A stretch of DNA of 64,000 bases. It comes from JAGOEF01 sp964511665 (lineage in GTDB: Bacteria; Bacteroidota; Bacteroidia; Bacteroidales; ML635J-15). Both the position numbers and the translations under genes were made by a program. Every line of letters starts with the position of its first letter. Positions within the stretch are counted from its first letter, which is position 1. Below, one piece after another: positions 50,497-60,211 of the stretch. The notes under the pieces were generated by a model. The model was not told the DNA's origin and made no database searches. It saw only the letters and a program-made list of their open reading frames with translations. The stretch lies in contig CAZEHA010000016.1 of assembly GCA_964511665.1 (NCBI GenBank), positions 1-64,000 of the forward strand. Reading direction: 5' to 3'.

Positions 50497-51186
50497 CTAA
50501 TTAACCGGTTCGTTTAAAATATCCATAAATTCGGTGGTTCTGGTTTCGAGATGCGCCACCAGACTATCGATGCGGGCCACCAAAATATTATAGGCAAAAT
50601 AGGCTACAATACCCACTACAAGACCACCCACAGTGGTAACCATTGCCACATAAATACCATTCGAAAGCAAAGTAACATCAATATTGTTACCGGCGTTGGC
50701 CATATCGTAAAATGCTTTAATCATACCCATTACGGTTCCGAGAAACCCAATCATAGGGGCACCACCGGCAATAGAGGCCAGCACCGGTAATCCTTTTTCG
50801 AGCTTGGCAATTTCTTGCTTACCCACATTCTCAACGGCAGCATTAATATCGTTGAGGGGTCTGCCTATGCGGCGAATACCTTTTTCAATCATTCTCGATA
50901 ACGGACCCTGATTCATCTTACATGCATCTAAAGCTTGTTCTACTTTTCCGCTATGGATGAAACTTTTAATATTTTCCATAAACGAAGTTTGTTCTTTCGA
51001 TGCTTTTTTTATAGCCATGAACCTATCGATAAAAATATAAATGGCAATTACCGACAACACTGCAAGCACAATCATAATCCAGCCACCTTTGCTGGCCATT
51101 TCGAGAAACGACATTGTCGACTCGGATGCGACTTCTGCTCCCTGAGCGGTATTTACCATTGTATCGGCTACCTGAAGTAATATCAT
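50497..51186 (-). CDS. exbB: ExbB/TolQ/MotA-family proton channel
   Basis: A 229-residue protein with three membrane helices: near 32-52, 138-160 (LPVLASIAGGAPMIGFLGTVMGMIKAF, the ExbB signature with Gly-Thr-Val-x-Gly-Met-Ile) and 175-200 (VAMVTTVGGLVVGIVAYFAYN). The cytoplasmic part (about 55-135) is helical and charged. It conducts protons with ExbD to energise TonB. First gene of the three-gene minus-strand operon; the 222-nt gap upstream also holds the divergent fsa promoter. Confidence 0.93.
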   Translation of the reverse strand: MILLQVADTMVNTAQGAEVASESTMSFLEMASKGGWIMIVLAVLSVIAIYIFIDRFMAIKKASKEQTSFMENIKSFIHSGKVEQALDACKMNQGPLSRMIEKGIRRIGRPLNDINAAVENVGKQEIAKLEKGLPVLASIAGGAPMIGFLGTVMGMIKAFYDMANAGNNIDVTLLSNGIYVAMVTTVGGLVVGIVAYFAYNILVARIDSLVAHLETRTTEFMDILNEPVN

Positions 51187-51358
51187 AATTCTGAAATTTA
51201 ATCCGAAACGAAATTATAAACTTATGCTATCATAACACAAAATCAAGATTTGTTTTTATCAACACCGTAATGTTGAGAATACACCCATACTCAATCTTAG
51301 TAACGATACTATGAACCGAAATATTTTCTCTTTGATGCACATTGTTCATAATAAGGTA

Positions 51359-51388
51359 TTGAAGCAAACCGATTTTTCATTAATTTCG
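51359..51388 (+). promoter_or_regulatory. Promoter of the transaldolase-like gene
   Basis: TTG (51359-51361), 19 nt, TAATTTCG (51381-51388); transcription would start near 51395, about 14 nt before ATG 51409. Confidence 0.6.
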
Positions 51389-51408
51389 CGTTTTAAAAAT
51401 GCAGTAAT

Positions 51409-52065
51409 ATGAAATTCTTTATCGACACAGCCAATCTAGAACAAATACGGGAGGCACAGGCACTGGGCATTCTCGACGGAGTTACAACAAATCCTTCGCT
51501 CATGGCAAAAGAAGGGATAAAAGGGCACGAAAACATTTTGAAACATTACGTTGACATTTGCAATATTGTTGACGGGGATGTAAGTGCCGAAGTAATAAGC
51601 ACCGATTTTGCCGGCATGGTTCGCGAAGGGAAAGAGTTGGCTGCGCTTCATCCGCAAATAGTAGTTAAGGTGCCCGTAATTAAAGACGGGATTAAGGCCA
51701 TTAAATACTTCACCGATCATGGTATCAGGACTAACTGCACTCTGGTTTTCAATCAGGGTCAGGCTCTGCTGGCAGCCAAAGCCGGAGCCACTTATGTTTC
51801 GCCATTTGTTGGCAGGCTCGACGACAATTCAACCGATGGCATGGAACTGATACGGCAAATTGTTGATATGTACAATTACTATGAATTCGAAACACAGGTA
51901 CTGGCTGCTTCCATACGTCATACTATGCACATTATCAGATGCATTGAGTATGGAGCCGACGTAGCTACGTGCCCGCTAAGCGCCATATTGGGTTTACTCA
52001 ATCATCCCCTTACCGATATTGGCTTGCAAAAGTTTTTAGACGATTATAAAAAAATGAACGATTAG
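51409..52065 (+). CDS. fsa: Fructose-6-phosphate aldolase / transaldolase-like protein
   Basis: A 218-residue TIM-barrel enzyme of the short transaldolase family (type 3B/FSA). It begins KFFIDTANLEQIREA and continues with GVTTNPSLMAKEG, the Schiff-base Lys in VVKVPVIKDGIKA, and ATYVSPFVGRLDD. Length (218) fits the FSA subgroup, shorter than classical transaldolase. It interconverts fructose-6-phosphate, glyceraldehyde-3-phosphate and sedoheptulose-7-phosphate depending on the member. The next gene begins 3 nt later. Confidence 0.92.
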   Translation: MKFFIDTANLEQIREAQALGILDGVTTNPSLMAKEGIKGHENILKHYVDICNIVDGDVSAEVISTDFAGMVREGKELAALHPQIVVKVPVIKDGIKAIKYFTDHGIRTNCTLVFNQGQALLAAKAGATYVSPFVGRLDDNSTDGMELIRQIVDMYNYYEFETQVLAASIRHTMHIIRCIEYGADVATCPLSAILGLLNHPLTDIGLQKFLDDYKKMND

Positions 52066-52068
52066 GAA

Positions 52069-52689
52069 ATGGCGTTATATTTAGGAATACATCCTGTAAA
52101 TCCGTCGGAACGTTTGTTGAGAAAGGCAGCGGATGTACTTGAGAATGGAGGTGTAATTATATATCCCACCGATACGGTTTATGGTATAGGTTGCGATATA
52201 ACCAAACCCAAAGCAGTAGAAAGGGTCGTAAAAATTAAAGGCGAGAAACACGACAAAACCCAGTTTTCGTTTATCTGTTACGATATCAGGCATATTACCG
52301 ATTTTACGCGACCGCTCGATAACCAAATATTTAAGCTATTAAAGCGAAATCTACCCGGTCCATTCACTTTTATACTTGAGGCCAACAGCAATGTGCAACG
52401 CATTTTGAAAACCAACAAAAAAACAGTAGGGGTACGCATCCCCGACAACAACATTATAAGAGAGATAGTGAGAATGACAGGGAGCCCGATAATGACAACC
52501 TCGCTTAAAGCCGACGATGAAATTATAGAGTACACCACCGATCCGGAACTGATTTACGAAGACTATCAAAATTTGGTCGATTTGGTAATCGACGGTGGCT
52601 ATGGCAACAATGTGCCCTCTACCGTTGTTGACTGCACCGGCGATGAACCGGTAATTATAAGGCAGGGTATGGGGGAACTGATTCTGTAA
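52069..52689 (+). CDS. Sua5/YciO/YrdC-family protein (YciO-like)
   Basis: A 206-residue protein: YPTDTVYGIGCD (nucleotide-binding loop of the family) and PGPFTFILEANSNV, GVRIPDNNIIREI and VVDCTGDEPVIIRQGMG follow. The start (YLGIHPVNPSERLL) and overall pattern are closer to E. coli YciO than to TsaC or TsaC2, so a direct role in tRNA threonylcarbamoylation is less sure. It is translated with fsa (3-nt gap). Confidence 0.9.
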   Translation: MALYLGIHPVNPSERLLRKAADVLENGGVIIYPTDTVYGIGCDITKPKAVERVVKIKGEKHDKTQFSFICYDIRHITDFTRPLDNQIFKLLKRNLPGPFTFILEANSNVQRILKTNKKTVGVRIPDNNIIREIVRMTGSPIMTTSLKADDEIIEYTTDPELIYEDYQNLVDLVIDGGYGNNVPSTVVDCTGDEPVIIRQGMGELIL

Positions 52690-52762
52690 GTTATAAGTCG
52701 GATATCAACAATCTTGTTAAAAAAAAACAGCAGAATAGCATTAGGCATCACGTCGAAAACTG

Positions 52763-52770
52763 TATTTTTG
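52763..52770 (+). promoter_or_regulatory. -7 box of the parA promoter
   Basis: TATTTTTG (52763-52770) is an exact TAnnTTTG box 19 nt before ATG 52790. No clear TTTG is found 19-21 nt upstream, so only the -7 box is supported. Confidence 0.45.
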
Positions 52771-52789
52771 AAAATTAAAACAATAGCAC

Positions 52790-53590
52790 ATGGGTAAAAT
52801 TATTGCCATAGCCAACCAAAAAGGAGGAGTAGGAAAAACAACCACTGCCATTAATTTGGCGGCAGGGCTGGCCGTTCTCGAGAAAAAAATACTTTTGGTT
52901 GACGCCGACCCTCAGGCAAATGCAACATCGGGTTTGGGATTCGATGTAAAAAACATAAAAATCGGACTATACGAAAGCCTGATTAAAGAGGAAGATCCCG
53001 GCAATGTAATTCTGACAACAGAATCACCTCAGCTTGATTTGCTTCCCAGCACAATCGATCTGGTTGGTGCCGAAATAGAAATGATAGAAATACCCAACCG
53101 CGAAAGGGTAATGCAGTTTATGCTCGACAAAGTAAAAGACAAGTACGACTATATTATTATCGATTGTTCTCCTTCGCTGGGATTGATAGTTGTAAATGCG
53201 CTCACTGCATCCGATTCGGTAATAATTCCGGTGCAATGCGAGTATTTTGCTCTCGAAGGATTGGGAAAACTACTGAATACCATTCGCATAGTGCAAGATC
53301 ATCTCAACGAAAGGCTCGATATTGAGGGTTTTCTGATTACCATGTTCGACACACGACTCCGTCTATCGCATCAAATATACGAAGAGGTACAAAAACATTT
53401 TCAGGAAATGGTATTTGAAACCGTTATTTATCGAAATGTGAAGCTGGGTGAAGCTCCCAGTTTTGGGCAAACAATAATTGATTACGACGTCAGTTCGAAA
53501 GGGGCTGAGAACTACCTTGAGCTTGCGCGTGAAATACTTCAGAAACACAACAAAAATGCTGAGATAAACCAGCGTGTAACAACCGAATAA
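52790..53590 (+). CDS. parA: Chromosome-partitioning ATPase ParA (Soj)
   Basis: A 266-residue deviant Walker ATPase: KGGVGKTT (Walker A with the signature Lys, residues 11-18), DADPQANAT (A'), and YIIIDCSPSLG (Walker B), and ALEGLGKL further on, all chromosomal ParA hallmarks. With ParB and parS it segregates newly replicated origins, and it often modulates DnaA. It is followed by parB 1 nt later. No parS site was recognised by eye in the window. Confidence 0.95.
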   Translation: MGKIIAIANQKGGVGKTTTAINLAAGLAVLEKKILLVDADPQANATSGLGFDVKNIKIGLYESLIKEEDPGNVILTTESPQLDLLPSTIDLVGAEIEMIEIPNRERVMQFMLDKVKDKYDYIIIDCSPSLGLIVVNALTASDSVIIPVQCEYFALEGLGKLLNTIRIVQDHLNERLDIEGFLITMFDTRLRLSHQIYEEVQKHFQEMVFETVIYRNVKLGEAPSFGQTIIDYDVSSKGAENYLELAREILQKHNKNAEINQRVTTE

Positions 53591-53591
53591 T

Positions 53592-54476
53592 ATGATGGCC
53601 AAAAAGAATGCATTAGGAAGAGGGCTGGGTGCTCTGCTCGACGAAAACTCCATCGAAAATGCAAAACGCCCCTACACATCTTTCGATATCGACATTAAGC
53701 TAATTAGTGCCAACCCGTTTCAACCCCGCGAAATATTCAACGAAGAATCGTTAGTAGAGCTATCTGTGTCAATTGCCAAGTTGGGTGTTATACAACCCAT
53801 CACGGTGAGGGAAAGCGACAACGGCAAATATCAGCTGATTTCGGGTGAACGCAGGCTAAGGGCTGCAAAAATGGCCGGTCTTACGAAGATACCGGCATAC
53901 ATCCGAAAAATAAACGACGAGAATATGCTCGAAATGGCATTGGTCGAAAACATTCAGCGCGAAGACCTCGATGCCATCGAAATAGCTATCTCTTACCAGC
54001 GCCTCATGGAGGAATGCTCGCTAACTCAGGAAGAACTCAGCGACCGCGTTGGCAAAAAACGTTCGACCATTGCCAACTATGTGCGCCTATTGAAGCTACC
54101 ACCGGCTATTCAGTTGGCCATTCGTCAGCAACAAATAAGCATGGGGCACGCCCGTGCATTGATAAACTTAAAAGACGAAGACACCCGGCTGATGATTTAT
54201 GAGCAAATCTTAAAATACGATTTCTCGGTTCGGAAAGTGGAGGAAATTGTAAGACAGATTAACGAAGAAGGTGATACACAAACCGAGGCACCTAAAACAA
54301 AGCGTTTCATAACAGCTGCCGAATACAATACACTTAAAAAACATCTGTCGCAGCATTTTGCTGCCGATGTAGAGTTTAAACGCTATGCCACCGGAAAAGG
54401 AAAAATAATAATTCCTTTTACCAGCGACAACGATCTCGAAAGAATAATTTCGATAATCGACAAACTGAACACTTGA
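53592..54476 (+). CDS. parB: Chromosome-partitioning protein ParB
   Basis: A 294-residue ParB: N-terminal LGRGLGALLDE, then NPFQPR, SGERRLRAA (CTP-binding loop), the VENIQREDLDAIE box and the HTH region (LTQEELSDRVGKKRSTIANYVRL), followed by GHARALI and a C-terminal dimerisation domain ending with a basic strand. It binds parS and spreads as a CTP-dependent clamp. Two ATGs in a row (53592, 53595) are possible starts. The next gene begins within its stop (TTGA). Confidence 0.95.
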   Translation: MMAKKNALGRGLGALLDENSIENAKRPYTSFDIDIKLISANPFQPREIFNEESLVELSVSIAKLGVIQPITVRESDNGKYQLISGERRLRAAKMAGLTKIPAYIRKINDENMLEMALVENIQREDLDAIEIAISYQRLMEECSLTQEELSDRVGKKRSTIANYVRLLKLPPAIQLAIRQQQISMGHARALINLKDEDTRLMIYEQILKYDFSVRKVEEIVRQINEEGDTQTEAPKTKRFITAAEYNTLKKHLSQHFAADVEFKRYATGKGKIIIPFTSDNDLERIISIIDKLNT

Positions 54477-55033
54477 TATTAAGAATACTAATATGGCTTA
54501 TCGCGTTTTGTGCAATAACTGCAACTGTATTTGCGCAAACCAACCCCGATACTGATTCAGATAACAGTATTGCAACATCGGAACCTTTGCATTCACCGCG
54601 TAAAGCAAGCATATATTCAGCCGTACTACCGGGGCTTGGGCAAATCTATAACCGCAAGATATGGAAAGTACCTATAGTGTATGCCGGGCTGGGTGGTTTT
54701 GGTTATATGACATACAGTAACCAGTCTCAATTTAACCGCTATAAAAATGCCTATATCAATCGGCAGAACGGTTTACCCGATGAGTTTTCATCCAGTATGT
54801 CGGCCCAGGGCTTGCTCAACGAAATGGATAGGTTCAGGCGGTACCGCGACCTCAGCATACTCGGAGTTATTGTATTTTATACCTTGCAGATAATTGATGC
54901 CAATGTTGATGCCAATCTTTTCGATTTTGATGTTTCCGACGACTTGAGTATGAGCTTACAACCCACTGTGATGGTGCTGCAAAACTCTCAGTTTCTGACC
55001 ACAGGAATTACTCTTACCATTAATTTGCGATGA
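54473..55033 (+). CDS. DUF5683 membrane protein
   Basis: A 186-residue protein starting at TTG 54473, which overlaps the parB stop by 4 nt; an ATG at 54492 would shorten the signal segment. A signal-like hydrophobic start (to FAQTN) is followed by KASIYSAVLPGLGQIYNRKIWKVP, the DUF5683 signature, then two or three short membrane helices. This family usually accompanies parAB in Bacteroidetes and may be an envelope protein tied to cell-cycle or wall synthesis. Function unproven. Confidence 0.85.
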   Translation: MILRILIWLIAFCAITATVFAQTNPDTDSDNSIATSEPLHSPRKASIYSAVLPGLGQIYNRKIWKVPIVYAGLGGFGYMTYSNQSQFNRYKNAYINRQNGLPDEFSSSMSAQGLLNEMDRFRRYRDLSILGVIVFYTLQIIDANVDANLFDFDVSDDLSMSLQPTVMVLQNSQFLTTGITLTINLR

Positions 55034-55034
55034 T

Positions 55035-56591
55035 ATGAGACTATTGCTGTTATTAACACTTACATTTTTATTACATATTGTGCCCGTTTCGGCTCAAAAA
55101 ACTGACAGCCTCAGTATTTCTTCTGAATACGGAGGTTTTGTAGATCAACTCGACAGCCTGCTCATCGACTGGTATCGTACCTACTCAACCGATAGTGCTT
55201 ATCAGGCTTGCTTAACCAATCGCAGCGAAATTATTACCGATGTGCCCGATAGCATTTACCGTTATCGACTGGCCCAGCTTTCGTCGCCGGTTCCATTAGA
55301 TTACAACCCGGCCGTACAATTGTATCTGACAAAATACATCTCTAAAGGCAAGTGGTTTATCCCCGATTTGCTGGGCAAAGCTCAGTATTACTTCCCAATG
55401 TTCGAAGAAATACTCGATACCTATCAACTTCCATTGGAATTAAAATATTTGACTATAATTGAGTCGGCACTGAACCCCAATGCCGTGTCGCGTGCCGGTG
55501 CTACAGGCATTTGGCAGTTTATGCTGGGCACTGCCCGTAAGTACAATCTCGAAATAAACTCGTATGTTGACGAAAGACGCGACCCATATATGGAAAGCAT
55601 AGCGGCTGCACGCTACCTGAAAGATCTCTACGATATCTACGGCGACTGGCATTTGGCTATTGCATCGTATAATTGCGGTCCGGGAACCATGAATAACGCA
55701 ATCAGACGTTCGGGCGGAAAAACAAATTATTGGGAAGTATCGAAATATTTACCACACGAAACCCGAAACTATGTACCTGCCTTTATTGCCATGAACTACA
55801 TATTTAATTACTATCACGAGCATAATTTTGTACCTTGTCTATCTGAGATTCCCATGCACGTTGACACTGTGATGATACGCGACGAATTACATTTTGATAA
55901 GATTGCATCGGTGCTGAACATTGGTAAAGAAGAATTGCGTTTGCTAAACCCCCAATATCGCAAAGACTTTATTCCTGCTAAAACCCGTAACTATCCATTG
56001 CGTTTAAGAACTGAATTAATAGGTGTGTTTGTGGCTCTCGAAGACTCAATTTACAGGAAAGATTCGCTGATGTATGAGACCAATCCCGTAGTGTTTAAAG
56101 CCGACGACTATTATGTTGACACCTATACTCCTGCTCCTCAACCGGCCAATACCGAAAAACTGATTTACACCGTAAAATCGGGCGATGTACTGGGCTATAT
56201 ATCCAGCTGGTATTCGGTTAGCATCAGCGATATAAAAAGCTGGAATGGCATATACAGCAACAATTTGCAAATTGGTCAGAAAATCACCATCTACAAACCG
56301 ATTGGAGTTGCTTCGCGATACAGAAATATCGACAGCATGAGTTTTGTCGACAAGCAAAAAATGAGCAATGCAGGAGCCACATCTTCATCGGCATCAACAA
56401 GCCCGGTAACAAGCCCCGAAAAAATTGACCCCAACTACGAATACTACACCGTGCAGCAAGGCGACAATCCATGGTCGATTGCCAATAAATTCAACGGAGT
56501 AAGCGTCGACGACATACTTAAACTGAACAATATTTCGAACCCATCGTCGTTGAAAGTGGGACAAAAAATTAAAATTAGAAAAAAAGCATAA
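55035..56591 (+). CDS. mltD: LysM-containing membrane-bound lytic transglycosylase (MltD-like)
   Basis: A 518-residue protein: signal peptide (1-18), then an SLT domain at about 120-245 with the catalytic Glu in LTIIESALNPNAVSRAGA and the GIWQFM box, followed by IASYNCGPG. Two LysM repeats follow near 370-425 and 470-515 (KSGDVLGYISSWYSVSISDI and QQGDNPWSIANKFNGVSVDD). It cleaves the glycan strands of peptidoglycan between MurNAc and GlcNAc. Its position in a parAB-DUF5683-ddl run ties wall remodelling with chromosome partition. Confidence 0.92.
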   Translation: MRLLLLLTLTFLLHIVPVSAQKTDSLSISSEYGGFVDQLDSLLIDWYRTYSTDSAYQACLTNRSEIITDVPDSIYRYRLAQLSSPVPLDYNPAVQLYLTKYISKGKWFIPDLLGKAQYYFPMFEEILDTYQLPLELKYLTIIESALNPNAVSRAGATGIWQFMLGTARKYNLEINSYVDERRDPYMESIAAARYLKDLYDIYGDWHLAIASYNCGPGTMNNAIRRSGGKTNYWEVSKYLPHETRNYVPAFIAMNYIFNYYHEHNFVPCLSEIPMHVDTVMIRDELHFDKIASVLNIGKEELRLLNPQYRKDFIPAKTRNYPLRLRTELIGVFVALEDSIYRKDSLMYETNPVVFKADDYYVDTYTPAPQPANTEKLIYTVKSGDVLGYISSWYSVSISDIKSWNGIYSNNLQIGQKITIYKPIGVASRYRNIDSMSFVDKQKMSNAGATSSSASTSPVTSPEKIDPNYEYYTVQQGDNPWSIANKFNGVSVDDILKLNNISNPSSLKVGQKIKIRKKA

Positions 56592-56603
56592 AGCACTACT
56601 GCT

Positions 56604-57590
56604 ATGACAACCATTGCCATTATGGCCGGAGGAAACTCCTCGGAGCGCAAGATTAGCCTGAAAACTGCTCAACAGATTCTCGAAAGCATCGATAAAAGCC
56701 GTTTTACACCGGTTATTGTCGATGTAAAAGGAACCCGATGGATGGCTATAGTTGATGGTGAAAAATACCCTATCGACAAAAACACATTCTCGTTCCAAAG
56801 AAAAAACCGGCGCATCAGATTTCGTTTTGCATGGATTGCCATACATGGCACGCCCGGCGAAAACGGCATGTTGCAGGGTTATCTCGACTGCCTGAACATT
56901 CCCTACTCATCGTGTAGCACGCTGGTTTCGGCACTCACATTCGACAAACACATGTGTAAAATGTACCTGCAACACTTCGATATTCACATGGCAAAATCGA
57001 TACTGGTTAGAGAGGGCGACAATATACATGTAGAGCAAATTACTGAACAGTTGGGCTTGCCGCTGTTTGTAAAACCCAACACCTCGGGTAGCAGTTTTGG
57101 GGTGAGTAAGGTGAAAAAGAGTGAAGACCTAGTGACTGCCCTCGAAAAAGCTTTTAAAGAAGACAACGAAGTAATTGTTGAGGCATTTATTTCGGGTACC
57201 GAAGTTTCGTGCGGAGTTTTTAAAAGCAAAACGGCATCATATGTGCTGCCGGTTACCGAAATAGTATCTCCCAACGAATTTTTCGATTATCATGCAAAAT
57301 ATTTTTCGAAAAAGACTCAGGAAATTACACCTGCCCGCATTTCGGAGGAACTCACCCAACAAGTACAGCACTACACATCAGAAGTGTACGACGCATTACA
57401 TTGCCATGGAATAGTAAGGGTCGATTTTATTATTAGCAATAACATTCCCTACTTCCTCGAAATCAATTCAGTGCCCGGCATGAGTCGCGAAAGCATCATT
57501 CCCAAACAGTTAAGAACGGCCGGCATCGATATCACAAGTTTTTTAAGCGAGGTAATCGACGACAGGATGCGTTCTAAGCAATGTAAATAA
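56604..57590 (+). CDS. ddl: D-alanine--D-alanine ligase
   Basis: A 328-residue ATP-grasp ligase of normal length: N-terminal AGGNSSERKISL, the HGTPGENGMLQG motif (about 94-105), then SALTFDKHMCK, KPNTSGSSFGVSKV (ATP-binding loop), ITPARISEELTQQ and YFLEINSVPGMSRESIIPK, all Ddl hallmarks. It joins two D-alanines for the peptidoglycan precursor in the cytoplasm. It starts 12 nt after the transglycosylase stop and is the last gene of that run. Confidence 0.97.
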   Translation: MTTIAIMAGGNSSERKISLKTAQQILESIDKSRFTPVIVDVKGTRWMAIVDGEKYPIDKNTFSFQRKNRRIRFRFAWIAIHGTPGENGMLQGYLDCLNIPYSSCSTLVSALTFDKHMCKMYLQHFDIHMAKSILVREGDNIHVEQITEQLGLPLFVKPNTSGSSFGVSKVKKSEDLVTALEKAFKEDNEVIVEAFISGTEVSCGVFKSKTASYVLPVTEIVSPNEFFDYHAKYFSKKTQEITPARISEELTQQVQHYTSEVYDALHCHGIVRVDFIISNNIPYFLEINSVPGMSRESIIPKQLRTAGIDITSFLSEVIDDRMRSKQCK

Positions 57591-57620
57591 TCAGAAATAC
57601 CTTATCAAACAAATTGACTG

Positions 57621-57652
57621 TTTGCCTGTTACAATAATATAATGTATTTTTG
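57621..57652 (+). promoter_or_regulatory. Near-perfect Bacteroidetes promoter
   Basis: TTTG (57621-57624), 20 nt, TATTTTTG (57645-57652), matching TTTG-N20-TAnnTTTG at both boxes. Start near 57660, 17 nt before ATG 57677. It separates ddl from the following unit. Confidence 0.8.
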
Positions 57653-57676
57653 CGTTCAGAAAAGCAACACAATACG

Positions 57677-58306
57677 ATGAAAGCATTCATTATTACATTT
57701 TGCTTCTACGTGCTGAGCTTACCGGCTTTGCTAACGGCTCAGGAAGATTACTACCTTGCTCCATCGGGGCAAACAGAACTCAATATAACAGAGCCAGCTT
57801 TTGTTCAGCCGCCATTTTCAGGAAACAAATTATCAACAAGCCTTAACATGGGCAGCAGTTTTTCGAGTTTTTACGGGAACTCTTTATTTACCAATTACAT
57901 AGCTCCCGAAGTGGCATATACCTTCAATCCCGAATTTCGGCTTGTTGCCGGCACCATGGTAACTTACAGTTTAACCGGGCAATCGCGGCAAGGCGAAGTT
58001 ATGAGTGAGTCGCAGCGCAAAGCCAGTTACTACCTGTATGCCCGCGGCGAATATCAGGTAAACGACAGGTTGATGATTCGGGCAGGCGGCATTGCCGAGG
58101 TAGGAAATCAGGGCTATAATCAGTTTCGATCGGGCAATGTAGGTGTAAGCCTTCGCCTGGGCAACGACAGCTTTTTACATGCCGATTTTCAATTAAACTC
58201 CGGTTATCCGGGTGCCGATTTATACTATTCTACGGGTGGTGTTTTTGGAGATGCACATCGTTTTGCAAACCCCTATTACAACCCTTTTGGCTATAGCAAC
58301 TGGTAA
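57677..58306 (+). CDS. Secreted or outer-membrane beta protein of unknown function
   Basis: A 209-residue protein from ATG 57677 with a signal peptide (1-21, ending LLTAQ). The mature protein is strand-rich with alternating polar and aromatic residues (FRLVAGTMVTYSLTG, VSLRLGNDSFLHADF), consistent with a small beta-barrel or an envelope component, and ends in a Tyr/Asn/Gly-rich tail. An earlier in-frame TTG (57650) lies within the promoter and is excluded. The radical-SAM gene follows after 3 nt. Confidence 0.7.
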   Translation: MKAFIITFCFYVLSLPALLTAQEDYYLAPSGQTELNITEPAFVQPPFSGNKLSTSLNMGSSFSSFYGNSLFTNYIAPEVAYTFNPEFRLVAGTMVTYSLTGQSRQGEVMSESQRKASYYLYARGEYQVNDRLMIRAGGIAEVGNQGYNQFRSGNVGVSLRLGNDSFLHADFQLNSGYPGADLYYSTGGVFGDAHRFANPYYNPFGYSNW

Positions 58307-58309
58307 GCA

Positions 58310-60145
58310 ATGAACCACAGCTTGCCGAATTACGGATTTTTACCCACCACAAAAAAAGAAATCGACAGACTGGGTTGGGACTACATCGACGTGATACTGT
58401 TTACAGGTGATGCTTATGTCGATCATCCGGCTTTCGGAATAGCTATTGTTGCCCGTGTACTCGAAAACAATGGATTCAGAGTGGCCATTGTTCCTCAACC
58501 CAACTGGCAGGATGACCTTCGCGACTTCAAAAAACTAGGACAACCACGCCTGTTTTTCGGTGTAACATCGGGTAACCTCGATAGCATGGTGAATCATTAC
58601 ACAGCCAACAAGCGACTGCGATCAGACGATGCATATACTCCCGGCAACAAAGCCGGAGCTCGCCCCGATTATGCAGTAACAGTTTATAGCAGAATACTAA
58701 AAAGTTTGTACCCCGATGTTCCTGTTGTATTGGGCGGAATCGAAGCATCGATGCGACGTTTTACACACTACGACTACTGGAGTAATAGCCTTATGCCTTC
58801 GGTGCTGGTTTCGTCGCAAGCCGATTATTTGATTTATGGAATGGCCGAAAAGTCGATTGTTGAATTGGCAAAGAGCATACAGCACCAATTGCCCCTTACC
58901 AATATTCCTCAATTGGTGTATCGCAGTTGCAATATCGACACAGTGAAAGATGTCGTAATCTTGTCATCGCACGATGCCTGTCTCAACGACAAACTAAAAT
59001 ATGCCCGCAACTTTGTGCAAATTGAAACTGAGTCGAACCGCTATAGTGCGAAAACTATCGCGCAGCCTTTTAACAACGAATATGTAGTAGCCAATCCTGC
59101 CGCGGAACCCATAAGCACCGAAGAACTTGATGCTGTTTACGCACTGCCCTACTGTCGGCTTCCGCATCCACGTTATCGAAATAAACCACCCATTCCGGCC
59201 TACGAAATGATTAAGCATAGCCTCACAATTCATCGCGGATGTTTTGGAGGTTGTAGCTTTTGCACCATCTCGGCACATCAGGGTAAGTTTATCAGCAGTC
59301 GTTCGCCGCAATCGATTATAAGAGAAGTTGAAACCATAACAAACAGCGATGCATTCACCGGCCATATTACCGATTTGGGAGGACCCTCGGCCAATATGTA
59401 CGAGATGAAAGGCTTGAATAATGAAATTTGCAGAAAATGTTTAAAACCCTCATGCATTTTTCCGAAAATATGCAGTAACCTCAACACATCGCACGAGGCT
59501 TTAAACAGGCTCTACGCAAGTGTTACTTCGCTAAAAGGCATTAAAAAACTGAGCATTGGAAGTGGAATACGATACGATTTAATTATGCATAAAACCGGAA
59601 ACAAGAGTATCGACCGTATCAATGCAAGCTACTTGAGCAATGTTATCAGAAACCATGTTTCGGGCCGTTTTAAGGTGGCTCCCGAACATACTTCCGACAG
59701 GGTATTACGACTGATGCGCAAACCTTCGTACCGGTATTTTGAAGCACTAAAAGAATTGTTCGATACCATAAATCTTTCAGTTACAAAGAAACAACAATTG
59801 ATTCCCTATTTTATTTCGTCGCACCCCGGCTGCAGCATTTCTGATATGGCAGAACTGGCAGCCATTACTGCCGAACAGGGTTTTATGCTTGAGCAGGTTC
59901 AGGACTTCACTCCCACTCCAACCACACTATCAACAGTGATGTACTACACAGGTATTGATCCGTATTCGGGAGAAAAACTGTATGTTGCACGCAGCGTAGA
60001 AGAAAAAAAGGCACAGCAGAAATACTTTTTATGGTACAAACCCGAAAACAAAGAGGCCATTGGCAAAGAATTGCGTTCTCTGCATAAAGAATTGCTATAT
60101 CGCCGTATTTACCAGCACAGAACTAAATGGAAAGACCAACGATAA
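58310..60145 (+). CDS. ygiQ: YgiQ-family radical SAM protein
   Basis: A 611-residue protein: an N-terminal B12-binding-like region with a beta strand and a Gly-rich part (VVLGGIEASMRR), then HRGCFGGCSFC with the radical-SAM cluster Cys311, Cys315 and Cys318, and GKFISSRSPQSI and LSIGSGIRYDL in the radical-SAM barrel; further Cys residues (CRKCLKPSCIFPKIC, about 372-386) may hold an auxiliary cluster. The YgiQ family is conserved but the reaction is unknown. Length is normal. Start directly after the preceding gene (3 nt). Confidence 0.92.
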   Translation: MNHSLPNYGFLPTTKKEIDRLGWDYIDVILFTGDAYVDHPAFGIAIVARVLENNGFRVAIVPQPNWQDDLRDFKKLGQPRLFFGVTSGNLDSMVNHYTANKRLRSDDAYTPGNKAGARPDYAVTVYSRILKSLYPDVPVVLGGIEASMRRFTHYDYWSNSLMPSVLVSSQADYLIYGMAEKSIVELAKSIQHQLPLTNIPQLVYRSCNIDTVKDVVILSSHDACLNDKLKYARNFVQIETESNRYSAKTIAQPFNNEYVVANPAAEPISTEELDAVYALPYCRLPHPRYRNKPPIPAYEMIKHSLTIHRGCFGGCSFCTISAHQGKFISSRSPQSIIREVETITNSDAFTGHITDLGGPSANMYEMKGLNNEICRKCLKPSCIFPKICSNLNTSHEALNRLYASVTSLKGIKKLSIGSGIRYDLIMHKTGNKSIDRINASYLSNVIRNHVSGRFKVAPEHTSDRVLRLMRKPSYRYFEALKELFDTINLSVTKKQQLIPYFISSHPGCSISDMAELAAITAEQGFMLEQVQDFTPTPTTLSTVMYYTGIDPYSGEKLYVARSVEEKKAQQKYFLWYKPENKEAIGKELRSLHKELLYRRIYQHRTKWKDQR

Positions 60146-60211
60146 AAACCATGCAACAATGCACTTAATGTTGGCATTTTCCGTTATATTTGCATGGTAC
60201 AAACACGATGT

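Noticed and set aside
52700..54480. A parS site near parAB
   Set aside because: I looked for a 16-bp palindrome of the TGTTTCACGTGAAACA type around the operon and saw none.
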